Shown here: positions 34,490 to 46,249 of the stretch, piece by piece
How the letters are laid out: each line of letters opens with the position of its first letter
How positions within the stretch are numbered: position 1 is the first letter of the stretch
NCBI GenBank assembly: GCA_016946835.1
Contig: JACVTC010000002.1
Span: forward strand, 1,787,501 to 1,849,500
Origin: Neocallimastix lanati (nom. inval.)
Taxonomy: Eukaryota; Neocallimastigomycota; Neocallimastigomycetes; Neocallimastigales; Neocallimastigaceae
Direction: 5' to 3'
DNA: 62,000 nucleotides
Notes under the pieces: model-generated
Told to the model about the DNA's origin: nothing
The model's input: only the letters and a program-made list of their open reading frames with translations
The model's database searches: none
Made by a program: the position numbers and the translations under genes

Positions 34490-37400
34490 TTATGAATAAT
34501 CACCAGAAATGATTTGGTTCTTAAACAAAATATCCCATTCCTTTTTATAATTTAAATCAATAATATCTGCATCTCTTCCACCAAGAAGGAAGTTATATAA
34601 TCGGTACCACGTCACATATATATTTACACACTCATTATTCAGAAAATTACTTAAATTAGCACGATTTACACCAATTGAATTCTTCACTAAATTAGTAGTA
34701 ACGATATTATAATTTTCAATATCACTAATATAAATATTTATATATTCACACCTAATTCGAGATATCCAAAAGAATCCCAATTGATACTTAGGATATTGAA
34801 ATGTTAAGTTTTTGATTTCTGAAAAAAATCCAAAATCATTCTCCTTGTAAATAATTGCTTTTTTAGCTTTTGAGGATTTGAAGACATCTCTTTCCCAATA
34901 AAACTTTTTTATTTTACTTGTTTTTTTACCATTTAATTTCTTATCCAAAGTCCTTGATTCTTTAGTCCATGAGTAATGTGACATAGTAGGAATATTATTA
35001 GTGAGATGATTAATAATATATAATGAGTTTTTCCATCTTCTAAAGCAGCGTAATTGAGATATAGCACAGACAGCTGAAAGAGGAGGTATTCTCAATTCAC
35101 GAGTAATATCAAAGAGACTAACATAAGAATTGCGAGATTTAAATCCATAACTCCAATAAAGTCCTCTATTAATAATTTTTTGAGCTTTAGAACATCTGCT
35201 CTTATTTGAACCGAAGAGAGGAGCATAATATATAACAAGACTAAGAATAAACGAAATTAAAACATATTTCTTCAATTGGAGAGGAATAGATTTATTAATA
35301 AGAAATCGAAAGTACAAATTTAACTTGACATTTAAATTACTGTTTAATTTGGATTGTATAGGTTTTAATGATAAAGATTCATCAAAAGGAATACCAAGAT
35401 AAGTATAGTTGTCAGTTTTAGGTAATTTGTTACTTCCAATAAAGAAAGATGGATATTCATAGTGTATCGGTTTAATAAAGTTAATCGGTTTTACAACAAG
35501 AGTAGCACACTTATTAATTCCAAAAGTCATTTCATTTTTAATAGCCCATTCATGAACTTTATTCAAAATTTTCTTAAGAGCTTGTTTAGATGGAGCAACT
35601 AAAACAATATCATCCGCAAAAAGTCCACAACAGTAATATTGAGAATCTAAATATACACCATACTTATCACAATTATCCAGTACATCATTAATGAACAAAT
35701 TGAATAAAATAGGAGATAGAGGGTATCCTTGTCTAACACCACAATTAATCGAAAATTCTTCAGAGAGATTCCCATTAAAAAAAGCACGAGCTTTAGAAGA
35801 TAGATAAAAATTCTTTAAAAACAGATGACATTTACCTCTAATTCCTAAGTTATATAATTTGGTCAAAATATTAAAGATAGGTACTGAATCATAGGTCTTT
35901 TTAAGATCGAGAAAAGTAAGATAAGTAAAATTTCCTTGAAATTTTCTTCTTTGACATATCTCTCTAATTGAAATATATAAACTTACGCATTCTTCTTTAT
36001 TTTTAAATCCAAATTGTTCAGGTCTAACAAATTTATGTTCAAAGGCATATTTAGCAATTCTATTAGTAACAATCTTTGAAATAATTTTTAAGCCAACATT
36101 AATAAAAGAAATACCATGATAATTATTGCAATCTGAAAGATCTCCTTTTTTTGGAATTGATATTATAGAAGCCGAATTCCACTCTTCAGGGAAATCACCA
36201 TCCCAGATTTTATTAAATAATGAAAGTAAACATTTAGCACGCTTAGAGTAGTGATCATCTGTAGAATCATTTTGATTATCGGATAAATCAGATTTACTAA
36301 AGAAGGCTTTAAAAAATTCAATCGGAATACCATCGGGTCCAGGAGCTTTATTATTTTTCATATCAAGCACAATGTTTTGAATTTCTTCCATAGTAATAGG
36401 ATCATTAATATCCCAAGTAGAATTATTATTAGGATTAGTTCCAAATAAACTTACCCAGTATTCATTATCCAAACTATATTGAGTAACATCAGAAGCTAGT
36501 TCACTATAATGTTCAGCAAATCGATTCAATTGATCCGAATGAGAAAATAAAAAGTTACCCTGCTTGTCCTTTAAAACGCTTGACGAAATAGAATTAGAAT
36601 ACATACGGTGAGATAGCTTCTTTAATTTTAACCAAGTACTCCTAGCATTTTTATTACGAAAATCATTTAATGCAAATTCTACTGACTGATGATGAAATTG
36701 TTCTAATTTAATGGAAAACTTAATTGACCTGACTTTACCACATATATTTTTATATTCAAGAAGCAAGTTTAAAAATTCATCAAGCTTTTCAAGATTAGGA
36801 CCTAAAGAAAAATTTTTGATTTTATTAAAAGCAACATGCTTTTCATGAGAAAGTTTCTTGATATAACAAGGGCAGTGGAAAGCTGAGCCTTTAAGATCAC
36901 AAGGAACTCTAGCATGAATTTTATCACCAACTTTATTAGCTGTTTCTATAAATTTATTGACCATTTCATTAGAACTTAATTCTTTATTATCATTAAATTC
37001 ATTAAGAAGAATTGAGGAGTAGTTACTTGAGAATATTTCATTATGCTTTTCATTACACATGCGTTGGAACCATTTGAATCTTCTAGAAGGAGTAGGAGCA
37101 CGAAAACCTTCTGAGTCATCTTTCTTACAGGAAAGGATAAGAGGGAAGTGCTCAGAAATATCATTGAATGTACTACAAACAGATACCTTATTAATGTATT
37201 CCTTCATTTTACAGTTAAATAAAACATGATCAATACAAGACGATCTACCATCCCGAGCCCATGTGAAATCGAGACCAGATAAGTTTTTAGTGAACCATTG
37301 ATGAGATGATTTATTAAGTAAACTTTCTAATTGGGATTTAGACATATTAAAGTCACCTACAAGAATAGAAGGTGTATTAGTATGTTTCTTTATCCAATTA

Positions 37401-37576
37401 GTAATTTCTAAAAAGGCATTCTTTCTTTCTTCCTTATGAGTGACCGTAAGAACATAAATATTACAAATAGTGCATTTAATTCCCCAAAAAGAAGTAATGT
37501 TGACAGAAAGGATATACTTATATTCAAAAAGATCAGGAGAAAATGAACAAGAACGATGTACACTTATACTAAGACC
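34490..37576 (-). pseudogene. LINE endonuclease (C-terminal part) and reverse transcriptase
   Basis: The frame is open from just after the TGA at 37577 to the stop at 34490; the first Met is at 37345, but the open frame upstream clearly codes for endonuclease (VGDFNMSKSQLE). The endonuclease end is visible as DFTWARDGRSSCIDHVL and DISEHFPLI. RT motifs follow in order: NNKAPGPDGIPIEFF, LTFLDLKKTYDSVP (first catalytic Asp), INCGVRQGYPLSPILFNLF, LFADDIVLVAPS (FADD, catalytic pair) and YTYLGIPFDES. A C-terminal region of about 250 residues with several Trp/Arg motifs follows. The RT core looks intact. It would copy LINE RNA at nicked target DNA. It is called a pseudogene because of the upstream breaks, although a stop read-through or suppressor cannot be excluded. 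Confidence 0.88.
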
Positions 37577-38228
37577 TCACATACCGGGTATATTTAGATT
37601 AGTTTTTCGTAAAATTGTATTATAGTGACAAAGAAATGGGTAATTATTTGAATGTACATTAAGGTATTGACTATTACCGACCTCTTGCAAGCAAATACAG
37701 ATGGGTTTAAAAATTTCATTAAAGTATCTAATACCATCACGTTTTTCATCATTCCATCCATTAATGTTCCAACTGACACAAAGATTGAAGAATTGAGTAG
37801 ACTGTGAGTAAATACTACTATAAAGAAAATCTTTTACCATTGATTTAGTTTCAAAAAAAGAAAATTTATCGTTGAATTTCTTAACATAACTAAAAGTTCG
37901 AATTTTTGGTTTTGATCCAATTAATTTTATACATAGGAAGGCATCTAGTAAGAAGAAATAAAACATTTAGATAATAAGTGGGTTTTTCATAGTTTATCCT
38001 TAAAATGAAGTGATTTTCCATATTAGGTATGTGTTTTTTTGTAATTCTATGAACTATTTCATTGCAATTGGAAATACGTTTACTAAGAAATTCCCAAAGT
38101 TTACTAACAGGCCATGATTGAAGATCATAAATAAAGATAAGAATGAAATCTTTATTCTGAATATCGTATCTTCGAAGGCCTCGCCACAAAACAGGTATAG
38201 TTGCTGACTTTGAAGAAATATTATCCAT
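37577..38228 (-). pseudogene. LINE N-terminal region and endonuclease start
   Basis: Two overlapping frames are present. 37890-38228 begins MDNISSKSATIPVLWRGLRR and has no recognised domain. 37577-37966 carries the endonuclease start (VSWNINGWNDEKRDG, then KPICICLQEVGNS, with the catalytic Asn/Glu regions) and ends at TGA 37577. That TGA is in phase with the downstream endonuclease/RT frame, so a single base change (probably from an Arg codon) separates them. The overlap of about 75 bp at 37890-37966 suggests one indel between the N-terminal region and the endonuclease. Confidence 0.75.
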
Positions 38229-39160
38229 TTCAAGAAAGCCTAAAAAATAAAATAAAAGAAGAATAAAATAAAAATAATAAAAATAATAATAAAAAATAGA
38301 TAAAAAATTTTTTTTTAATATATATAATAAAATAAAATAAAAATAAAAGAAAAAGTAAATTCCCTTTAAATAGTATATAAAAAAAATATTGGTATTGAAT
38401 ATATGAAAGCTTGAAATATATAATTGTTCTTGATGATATAATAGTTTTTAGATTTTGTAAATAATTGATTTTATCCAGTAATACTGATATAATATTTATA
38501 AATTTAAACAAGGGTAAGAAATTTATTGATACAAAATTACTTGTATATACTGTTAAAATGAATAATTGTTTCTTTTTATCTTTTGACTGACTGTAATACT
38601 TTCAATTAATAAAGCACTTTAAGATGTTAAAAATTTTCTGTTGAATAATCATAAATTAGCTAAAAGTATATTTAAAAAAGAAAAAAATATTAGTAGAGAA
38701 AAACAATAAAAAAGATTCCCATCCGTTAAATAATGTCTTAAACACAAGCTTTGGTGTGAATTAATCTCCTACATTTCAATTTTACAATAGCTACATGAAA
38801 GTATAAATAATACTATAGAAAAATACATATACAAAATAATGCTAAAGTAAAAAATACAATAGATTTATTACAATGATAATATGTAGAAACTACATGATAT
38901 TATTAATTATACAACTCCAATAATACTACATATCCAGTTTAAAACAATATAAAACATCAAGTTCACTTTCTAATATCTTCCAGTATTCCAGTTTTCTCTC
39001 TTCGTACTAGAAGCCACTTTAGAAAGGATAACCATCGATTATTATCAGAATCACAGAAAGCTGTAATTAGTACACCATATATAGGTTATTCCTTTTCCAT
39101 CAATCCCCCATGGACCTGGAAAAACAGTCCACATCATTGGTGTAAAAATATTTAATAAAA
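38229..39160 (-). other. Region upstream of the LINE, with possible broken coding remnant
   Basis: 38229-38940 is mostly AT-rich with no clear gene. On the minus strand about 38975-39145 reads like decayed protein: WTVFPGPWGIDGKGITYIW in one frame, then CDSDNNRWLSFLKWLL in another. It might be the 5' part (ORF1-like) of the LINE or an unrelated gene relic. No domain was recognised. Confidence 0.35.
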
Positions 39161-39246
39161 TAATAGTTCTTATTATTTTTTTTTTTTTTTTTAATAGAAA
39201 TAATAATAGAAATATTATAGAAATAATAACAACAACAATAATAATA

Positions 39247-39281
<35 letters not shown>

Positions 39282-39492
39282 TTTTATAAAAATATTTAAT
39301 AAAATAATAGGTTTTATTATTTTTTTTTTATAGAAATAATAATAATTTTAGTAATAATAATAATAATAATGATAATAATAATAATAGTAATAGTAATAAT
39401 AATTTTAATTTTAATAATAAAATTTTATAAAAATATTTAATAAAATTATTATTATTTTTTTTTTTTAATAGAAATATTATAGAAATATTAAC

Positions 39493-39564
<72 letters not shown>

Positions 39565-39575
39565 TTTATAATAAA
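39147..39575. repeat. Period-140 repeat with AAT/TTA microsatellites
   Basis: The block AAAAATATTTAATAAAATAA followed by TTATTATTTTTTTT and TAGAAATAATA recurs about three times (near 39147, 39288 and 39429), each followed by an expanded AAT tract; the last tract reaches about 39563. Confidence 0.8.
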
Positions 39576-39920
39576 TTTATTAATATAATTCTTATACAAA
39601 ATAAATTTTTAATACATTTATAAATATTCATTAATTATTTAAATATAAATCAATTATTTAGAAAAAAATTATAAAAACAACAACAAAAAAAAATATTACT
39701 TTTTATTTTTATTATAAAATAATATTATTTTAATCTTTAATTTTATATCTTCAATAATTATATATAATAAATTTTATATCCTCAATAATTATATATAATA
39801 AATTCTAATATACACAATAATATAAAACACTAAATAAATATGTGAAGAAAAATTAAAAAAATTTCAAATATAAATTTAATTAGTTTTTATTTTTATTTTT
39901 ACTTTTTTATAATTACTAAT

Positions 39921-39954
<34 letters not shown>

Positions 39955-40112
39955 AAAATATATATATTATATACACATATATTTTAATTTGATTTTTTAT
40001 ATCTTTTATATTTAAATTATTTTTATTAATATTTTTATTTTATTTTATTTCATTGGGAAATAAATTATTCACATCTTTTTTTTCATTCATAGTTAATCAA
40101 TAACTATAAAAT
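39576..40112. other. 3' flank of the dockerin-CE2 gene, no gene
   Basis: AT-rich, with a tandem ATATCCTCAATAATTATATA-type repeat at about 39745-39800 and poly-T at 39923-39948. Confidence 0.6.
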
Positions 40113-43100
40113 TTAAGAATAGATTTTTGAACATTTCATATTAACTTCTTGACATTCCCTACCTAATTCTTCAGTATATGGTCTTGACCAACATTCATTG
40201 AGTTCGGCGTAACATTTTTGAGCCATTCTGTTCTTACAGTCATAGTCGTTATAGGCACAACTGTAGTAATCATCACTTGAAGGACTTACTGTTGGTACTT
40301 GAGATTTTGTAATAGTTTTAGTAGTTTTGACTGGAATAGTTTTAGTAGTTTTAACTGGAATAGTTTTGGTTGTTTTATTTGGAATGGTTTTAGTAGTTTT
40401 AACTGGAATAGTCTTAGTTGTTTTATTTGGAATTGTTTTAGTTGTTTTATTTGGAATTGTTTTAGTTGTTTTATTTGGAATAGTTTTAGTTGTTTTAGTA
40501 GTTTTAACTGGAATAGTTTTAGTTGTTTTAGTTGTTTTAATTGGAATAGTTTTGGTAGTTAATGTCTTTGAAGAAGGAATAGTTTTTGTTGAAATTGCTT
40601 TAGTAGTAGTAGTTGAAGAAACTGGAAGATTTTTGGTTGTAATTGTCTTAGCTGTTGAAACAGCTGGAGGAGCTTTAGTGGTTATAGTTGGTGGTACACC
40701 CTTGGTAGTAAGGGTTTTTGAAACAGCTGGAGGAGCTTTAGTGGTTATAGTTGGTGGAACACCCTTAGTAGTACTGGTTTTTGAGACTGCTGGAGGAGCC
40801 TTAGTAGTTATAGTTGGTGGTACACCCTTAGTAGTACTGGTTTTTGAGACTGCTGGAGGAGCCTTAGTAGTTATAGTTGGTGGAACACCCTTAGTAGTAC
40901 TGGTTTTTGAGACTGATAGAGGAGCCTTAGTAGTAATACCAGTTGGAGCGGCTTTAGTACTAGATTTTGGAATAGTCTTTGGTGGCGCCTTAGTAGTTAT
41001 AGTTGGTGGAACACCCTTAGTAGTACTGGTTTTTGAGACTGATGGAGGAGCCTTAGTAGTAACACCAGTTGGAGCGGCTTTAGTACTAGATTTTGGAATA
41101 GTCTTTGGTGGTGCCTTAGTAGTAGTCGAGGTTGGTGGGAGTCCCTTAGTGGTTGAAACTGGTTTAACATTAGCTGTAGTAGCGACTGGCTTAATAGCAC
41201 TAGAATCTGAATTCCAACCATAGAGTTTTTTAATTTCAGCAACAAGTTCTTCAGCAGCTTCAACATGTGATTGTGGAGCTGGATGCCAGTCAATACCCTT
41301 ACCATTTTTATTAATGTTTTGTTGATTGAATTTGTAGGCATTAACTTTTTCATCTCCACTAGCAGCCTTATAAGTACTAACAGCTTCTTCAATTTGTGGA
41401 TAAAGTTCTTGTCCCATAATACCAAGAGTACAAAGAATTTCAGCATCTGGATGAACGGATCTAATTTGTTCAATGAATTTAACATATTCTTCAACAAAGT
41501 CTGCTTCTTCTTTAGCTCTATCTCCTTTAACATTTTGCATGTAAGAATTATCATTAGTACCAAGGTTTATGATTACAAGATCTGGAACAAATTGACTAGC
41601 ATCCCATGAAACTTCCTTTAATTGAGTAATATCACTACCAAATTGATTCCAATATGAGAAACCTAACTTATCGTAGTATTGAGGAACAGTAGAAACTAAG
41701 TTTCTAGTACCATCAGTAGAATAACCAGAAATAATACCAAAACCACTGAAAGAGACCATACTGTAATCAGCATTAAGTTGCTTTGAAGCTAAATAAGCAT
41801 ATGATTTAGTACCATCTTCAGTTTTAGTGGAGAAAGTACCTTCAGTACCATCAACACCATAAGCACAGGTAATAGAATCACCAATGAATTCAATCTTCTT
41901 TTCAGCATCGGCAGTTGGTTCAATCTTTTCAGCATCTGCTTTAATAGCAGTAATACGAACTGAACCATTTGGACATTCAGAAACCTTCATAAAACGAACA
42001 ATGTGTTCACCACTAGTTTTAAATGTAACATCAAATTCACTTTCAACAGATTTAACAGTATCATCCTTATAAAGTTCACCATCAGCAAGTATAACAATAC
42101 GAGCTGGATTATCAGTACTAGCAGCACTACTATCAGCAGTTAAACTAATGGTAGTACTTTTACCATTAAACTTATATTCAACACCACTATCGGTAAGACC
42201 AAACCAAAGTGAACCTTCATTTTCTTGATAAAGACCTCTTCCAAGAATCTTTACATTTTCCTTAGTTGGTTTAAAAGTGTTAATAGTAGCTGGAGTAGCA
42301 CCAGAAATTGGAACATCAGGAGTTACAGTAGCAACAGCTGGTGGAGCCTTAGTAGTAACACCAGTTGGAGCGGCTTTAGTACTAGATTTTGGAATAGTCT
42401 TTGGTGGTGCCTTAGTAGTAGTCGAGGTTGGTGGGAGTCCCTTAGTGGTTGAAACTGGTTTAACATTAGCTGTAGTAGCGACTGGCTCAACAGCACTAGA
42501 ATCTGAATTCCAACCATAGAGTTTTTTAATTTCAGCAACAAGTTCTTCAGCAGCTTCAACATGTGATTGTGGAGCTGGATGCCAGTCAATACCCTTACCA
42601 TTTTTATTAATGTTTTGTTGATTGAATTTGAAGGCATTAACTTTTTCATCTCCACTAGCAGCCTTATAAGTACTAACAGCTTCTTCAATTTGTGGATAAA
42701 GTTCTTGTCCCATAATACCAAGAGTACAAAGAATTTCAGCATCTGGATGAACGGATCTAATTTGTTCAATGAATTTAACATATTCTTCAACAAAGTCTGC
42801 TTCTTCTTTAGCTCTATCTCCTTTAACATTTTGCATGTAAGAATTATCATTAGTACCAAGGTTTATGATTACAAGATCTGGAACAAATTGACTAGCATCC
42901 CATGAAACTTCCTTTAATTGAGTAATATCACTACCAAATTGATTCCAATATGAGAAACCTAACTTATCGTAGTATTGAGGAACAGTAGAAACTAAGTTTC
43001 TAGTACCATCAGTAGAATAACCAGAAATAATACCAAAACCACTGAAAGAGACCATACTGTAATCAGCATTAAGTTGCTTTGAAGCTAAATAAGCATATGA

Positions 43101-43889
43101 TTTAGTACCATCTTCAGTTTTAGTGGAGAAAGTACCTTCAGTACCATCAACACCATAAGCACAGGTAATAGAATCACCAATGAATTCAATCTTCTTTTCA
43201 GCATCAGCAGTTGGTTCAATCTTTTCAGCATCTGCTTTAATAGCAGTAATACGAACTGAACCATTTGGACATTCAGAAACCTTCATAAAACGAACAATGT
43301 GTTCACCACTAGTTTCAAATGTAACATCAAATTCACTTTCAACAGATTTAACAGTATCATCCTTATAAAGTTCACCATCAGCAAGAATAACAATACGAGC
43401 TGGATTATCAGTACTAGCAGCACTACTATCAGCAGTTAAACTAATGGTAGTACTTTTACCATTAAACTTATATTCAACACCACTATCGGTAAGACCAAAC
43501 CAAAGTGAACCTTCTTTTTCTAAATAAAGACCTCTTCCAAGAATCTTTACATTTTCTTTACTAGGTTGGAATGTGTTAAGGGCTCTTTTAACTACACTAA
43601 CAACAGTTTCAGTTGGAATAGATTTTACACTATTAACGATTTGATCAACTTGAACCTCACCACTAGTCCAAATTTCTTCACATAATTTACCCAATTCATT
43701 ACACGACTGAACATCTGTGCTTGTACTCCAACATTTATTTGCTTTTGTATAACAAGCATCAGCCTGTTCTTTTTTGCATTCATAATCACTTCCACCACAT
43801 ACGAGATATGGATTATTTGCTCTTTTTTTTATAACTGGAAGAGCATAAACAGTACTTAGTACTGTCAATAATACTAAATTAAGTTTCAT
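40113..43889 (-). CDS. Dockerin-bearing secreted esterase with two CE2-like domains
   Basis: A single exon of 1258 aa. Residues 1-17 are a signal peptide (MKLNLVLLTVLSTVYAL), followed by a KKR that may be processed. Residues 28-76 are a Cys-rich fungal dockerin (VCGGSDYECKKEQADACY ... CWSTS ... CNELGKLCEEIW). Residues 107-460 are a CE2-type esterase: an N-terminal jelly-roll-like part, then SGNH motifs IEFIGDSIT (Ser240), NLGTND (343-348) and DWHPAP (Asp435, His437). Residues 539-892 are a second, almost identical CE2-type unit offset by 432 residues (Ser672, His869). A Thr/Lys/Pro linker (about 893-1207) holds STTKGVPPTITTKAPPAV repeats and then TTKTIPNK/TTKTIPVK repeats. Residues 1208-1258 are a second dockerin (YSCAYNDYDCKNRM ... 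CYAELNECW ... CQEVNMKCSKIYS). CE2 enzymes remove acetyl groups from plant polysaccharides. The dockerins should attach the protein to the fungal cellulosome. No frame breaks; strong contrast in base composition with its flanks. Confidence 0.92.
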   Translation of the reverse strand: MKLNLVLLTVLSTVYALPVIKKRANNPYLVCGGSDYECKKEQADACYTKANKCWSTSTDVQSCNELGKLCEEIWTSGEVQVDQIVNSVKSIPTETVVSVVKRALNTFQPSKENVKILGRGLYLEKEGSLWFGLTDSGVEYKFNGKSTTISLTADSSAASTDNPARIVILADGELYKDDTVKSVESEFDVTFETSGEHIVRFMKVSECPNGSVRITAIKADAEKIEPTADAEKKIEFIGDSITCAYGVDGTEGTFSTKTEDGTKSYAYLASKQLNADYSMVSFSGFGIISGYSTDGTRNLVSTVPQYYDKLGFSYWNQFGSDITQLKEVSWDASQFVPDLVIINLGTNDNSYMQNVKGDRAKEEADFVEEYVKFIEQIRSVHPDAEILCTLGIMGQELYPQIEEAVSTYKAASGDEKVNAFKFNQQNINKNGKGIDWHPAPQSHVEAAEELVAEIKKLYGWNSDSSAVEPVATTANVKPVSTTKGLPPTSTTTKAPPKTIPKSSTKAAPTGVTTKAPPAVATVTPDVPISGATPATINTFKPTKENVKILGRGLYQENEGSLWFGLTDSGVEYKFNGKSTTISLTADSSAASTDNPARIVILADGELYKDDTVKSVESEFDVTFKTSGEHIVRFMKVSECPNGSVRITAIKADAEKIEPTADAEKKIEFIGDSITCAYGVDGTEGTFSTKTEDGTKSYAYLASKQLNADYSMVSFSGFGIISGYSTDGTRNLVSTVPQYYDKLGFSYWNQFGSDITQLKEVSWDASQFVPDLVIINLGTNDNSYMQNVKGDRAKEEADFVEEYVKFIEQIRSVHPDAEILCTLGIMGQELYPQIEEAVSTYKAASGDEKVNAYKFNQQNINKNGKGIDWHPAPQSHVEAAEELVAEIKKLYGWNSDSSAIKPVATTANVKPVSTTKGLPPTSTTTKAPPKTIPKSSTKAAPTGVTTKAPPSVSKTSTTKGVPPTITTKAPPKTIPKSSTKAAPTGITTKAPLSVSKTSTTKGVPPTITTKAPPAVSKTSTTKGVPPTITTKAPPAVSKTSTTKGVPPTITTKAPPAVSKTLTTKGVPPTITTKAPPAVSTAKTITTKNLPVSSTTTTKAISTKTIPSSKTLTTKTIPIKTTKTTKTIPVKTTKTTKTIPNKTTKTIPNKTTKTIPNKTTKTIPVKTTKTIPNKTTKTIPVKTTKTIPVKTTKTITKSQVPTVSPSSDDYYSCAYNDYDCKNRMAQKCYAELNECWSRPYTEELGRECQEVNMKCSKIYS
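41201..43570. repeat. 1296-bp internal duplication of the esterase module
   Basis: The CE2-like modules (roughly 41210-42275 and 42506-43571 on the minus strand) are nearly identical in DNA, with an offset of exactly 1296 bp (432 codons). The short linker GLPPTSTTTKAPPKTIPKSS and neighbouring codons are duplicated too. Only scattered differences are seen (LEKEGS against QENEGS, FETSGE against FKTSGE, NAFKFN against NAYKFN), which points to recent duplication or continuing gene conversion. Confidence 0.9.
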
Positions 43890-45384
43890 CTATTTGTATT
43901 AATATTAATTATTAAATTAAAATAATAATATCATATATTATTATAATCAATAATTTAAATATAAACTAATTTGATTTATTTCTTTTAATGAAAATGTTAT
44001 ATTAATATATATTACCTTTTTTAAATTCTTATTTTAAATGTTAAAAAATAAAATATTATAAATATTTCTTTAAATATACACTATAAATATAGATTATTGT
44101 TTTTTTTTTTTTTTTTTTAATAATTCTTTTTAAGGTATAAATTGAGATTTATTATAGATTGATATTTAATAATACAAATTTGAAATTTGAATAATAAATA
44201 TAAAAATTTTAATTTACGAATAAATATATATAAAATTATATAATTATATTGTTATCTTAATATTATTATTCTTCCAGAGAACCCTAATATTAAGATTAAT
44301 CTATTTTATTAATTTATAAAATTTCTATATCCTATAAATAATAAAAAATTATAATTTTAAGGAAATAATTTTATATTATTATAAATTCTTTCAGATAAAC
44401 AAAATTATATTTTTATTATCAAATTTTATTTTACTTATTCATTAACGAAATAAATAAAAATAAAAAAAGTTATAACCAAAAAAAAAGAGAAGATAATAAA
44501 GTTTATATAGATAGAAAATAGTAATAGAATAATTATAAAAAAAAAAAAATATTGTTTTAATGAAAAAAAATAAAACGAGAAAATAAAAATAAAACAATAA
44601 TACTAACTTTATTAAAATTTTCATTTATATTTTTAATCCCAATTAATATATTATATTTATAGTGTGTTTTAATTAATAAATACAATCATATTAAATTAAC
44701 CAATGAATTCAATGTATTCATTGGCGTCATTCTTGTATTACATTAAAATTTATTTACTTATATTTATCTTATTTTATATATGTATAAATATATTTTATAT
44801 ATTAATTATATATAGGACAATAATATATTTAATTTATAAATAAATTAGAACAATAAATTATTTAATATTGTTAAAATATTTAAAAATATTTATTAATATA
44901 TTGATATAATTTAATTTAATAAGAAAATAAAAATATTATATAAATAAATAATGGAGAATTAATGCTTTTTTTTTTTTATAAGTTATAAATATATTATTAA
45001 ATAAAGTTTAATAATCCGGAAAATTTATAATTATTAAATGTGAAAAATATTTCCCATGATAATTAATTCTTCTATTAAAAATTTTTTCATTTTTAATTTC
45101 TAAAACAATATTAAAAATTTTTTTTAAAAAATAATATTTAATTAGAAAAAGAATTTTTTTTTAAAAAAAAAATATTTAATTGAAAAAAGAAAAGAATGAG
45201 ATATTTTTTAATTATTATTTAATTAAAAAAAAAAAAATAAAAAAAATCTTATTTAGCAATTATAATTATTAAGACTTTTTTTTAGCAAACCTTCTTAATA
45301 TAAAGTTTTAATTATTTATAATAATTATTAATTATTTTATTTCATATTTTATTTAATACACTACACTAATTACTTTAACACTAT

Positions 45385-45665
45385 CTTTTTTTTTATTTTA
45401 AAAAATTACTATTATATATTATTATTAATAGTATTATTCATCACTTTATATGACCTTCTATTCTATTTAATATCTATTTTATATTTTAAAAAATTACTAT
45501 CATATATTATTATTTATTGTATTACTCATCCTTTTATATAACATTCTATTCTATTTAACATCTTTCTTTTATTTAAAAAAAAACTAATATTATATATTAT
45601 TATTATTATTAGTAGTAGTATTACTCATTCTTTTATATAACCTTATTCTATTTAATATTTTTAAG
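45385..45665. repeat. Three tandem copies of a roughly 93-bp unit
   Basis: Each unit has ATTACTATTATATATTATTA-type sequence, then ATTACTCATC.CTTTATAT, then CTTCTATTCTATTTAATATCT. Copies start near 45385, 45479 and 45571 and are moderately diverged. Confidence 0.7.
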
Positions 45666-46249
45666 TATTCATTTTTCTTTAAAATAAATTTCATCTAATT
45701 CTCTTCATTCCATTTAAATTACTAATTTAAAATAAATATTTCATTTTTTATATATATGTAAATAAAGAAATAACAATAAAGATAAAAGCAATAAAAATAA
45801 AAACAATAAAAAGTAAAAACAATAAGAAATAAAAAAAAAAATAAATAAATTATATAAATAAATTTAAAAATACATTAAAAAATATATATATTAAAATAAA
45901 ATATATATTTATATATAATTTATATAAACAGATGTAAATATATATAAATACATATAAATTTAAATTGAAATAGCTATTATATATTATATTGATAATGAAA
46001 TCAATATATTGAAATAGAATTTAAAAGTTTATTTATAATAATTTTTTTTAAAACCATATTTATTGTTTATTTGATATATATTAAAAGTTTATTTAAAATA
46101 AAATGTAAATTGTGTTAAAAAGTTTCATTCATATTTATTATTATTTATTATTGTAGATATTTACAATGACAATTTCAATGAATTAATTTATATTTAATTT
46201 ATTTTTTAATAAAATTTATTAATTGTGTTATTACTAATATCTTATTCAT

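Larger units (their letters stand above)
34256..38228 (-). mobile_element. LINE-type non-LTR retrotransposon, nearly full length
   Basis: A minus-strand element with an N-terminal AP-endonuclease and a central reverse transcriptase. Its base composition is visibly less AT-rich than the surroundings, as expected of a recent arrival. The coding region runs from about 38228 to 34490 with only two breaks: a frameshift near 37900-37960 and one in-frame TGA at 37577-37579. After the RT stop, the same frame stays open for another 75 codons (to 34256). Fragments of its 3' part recur at 60233-60400 and, more diverged, at 29536-29750. No poly-A tail or target-site duplication could be fixed in this A/T-rich setting. 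Confidence 0.9.

Noticed and set aside
40299-41223. Plus-strand frames of up to 298 codons opposite the CE2-type gene, rich in GIVLVVLTG
   Set aside because: They are the complement of the Thr/Lys/Pro linker of the minus-strand gene and carry no domain of their own.
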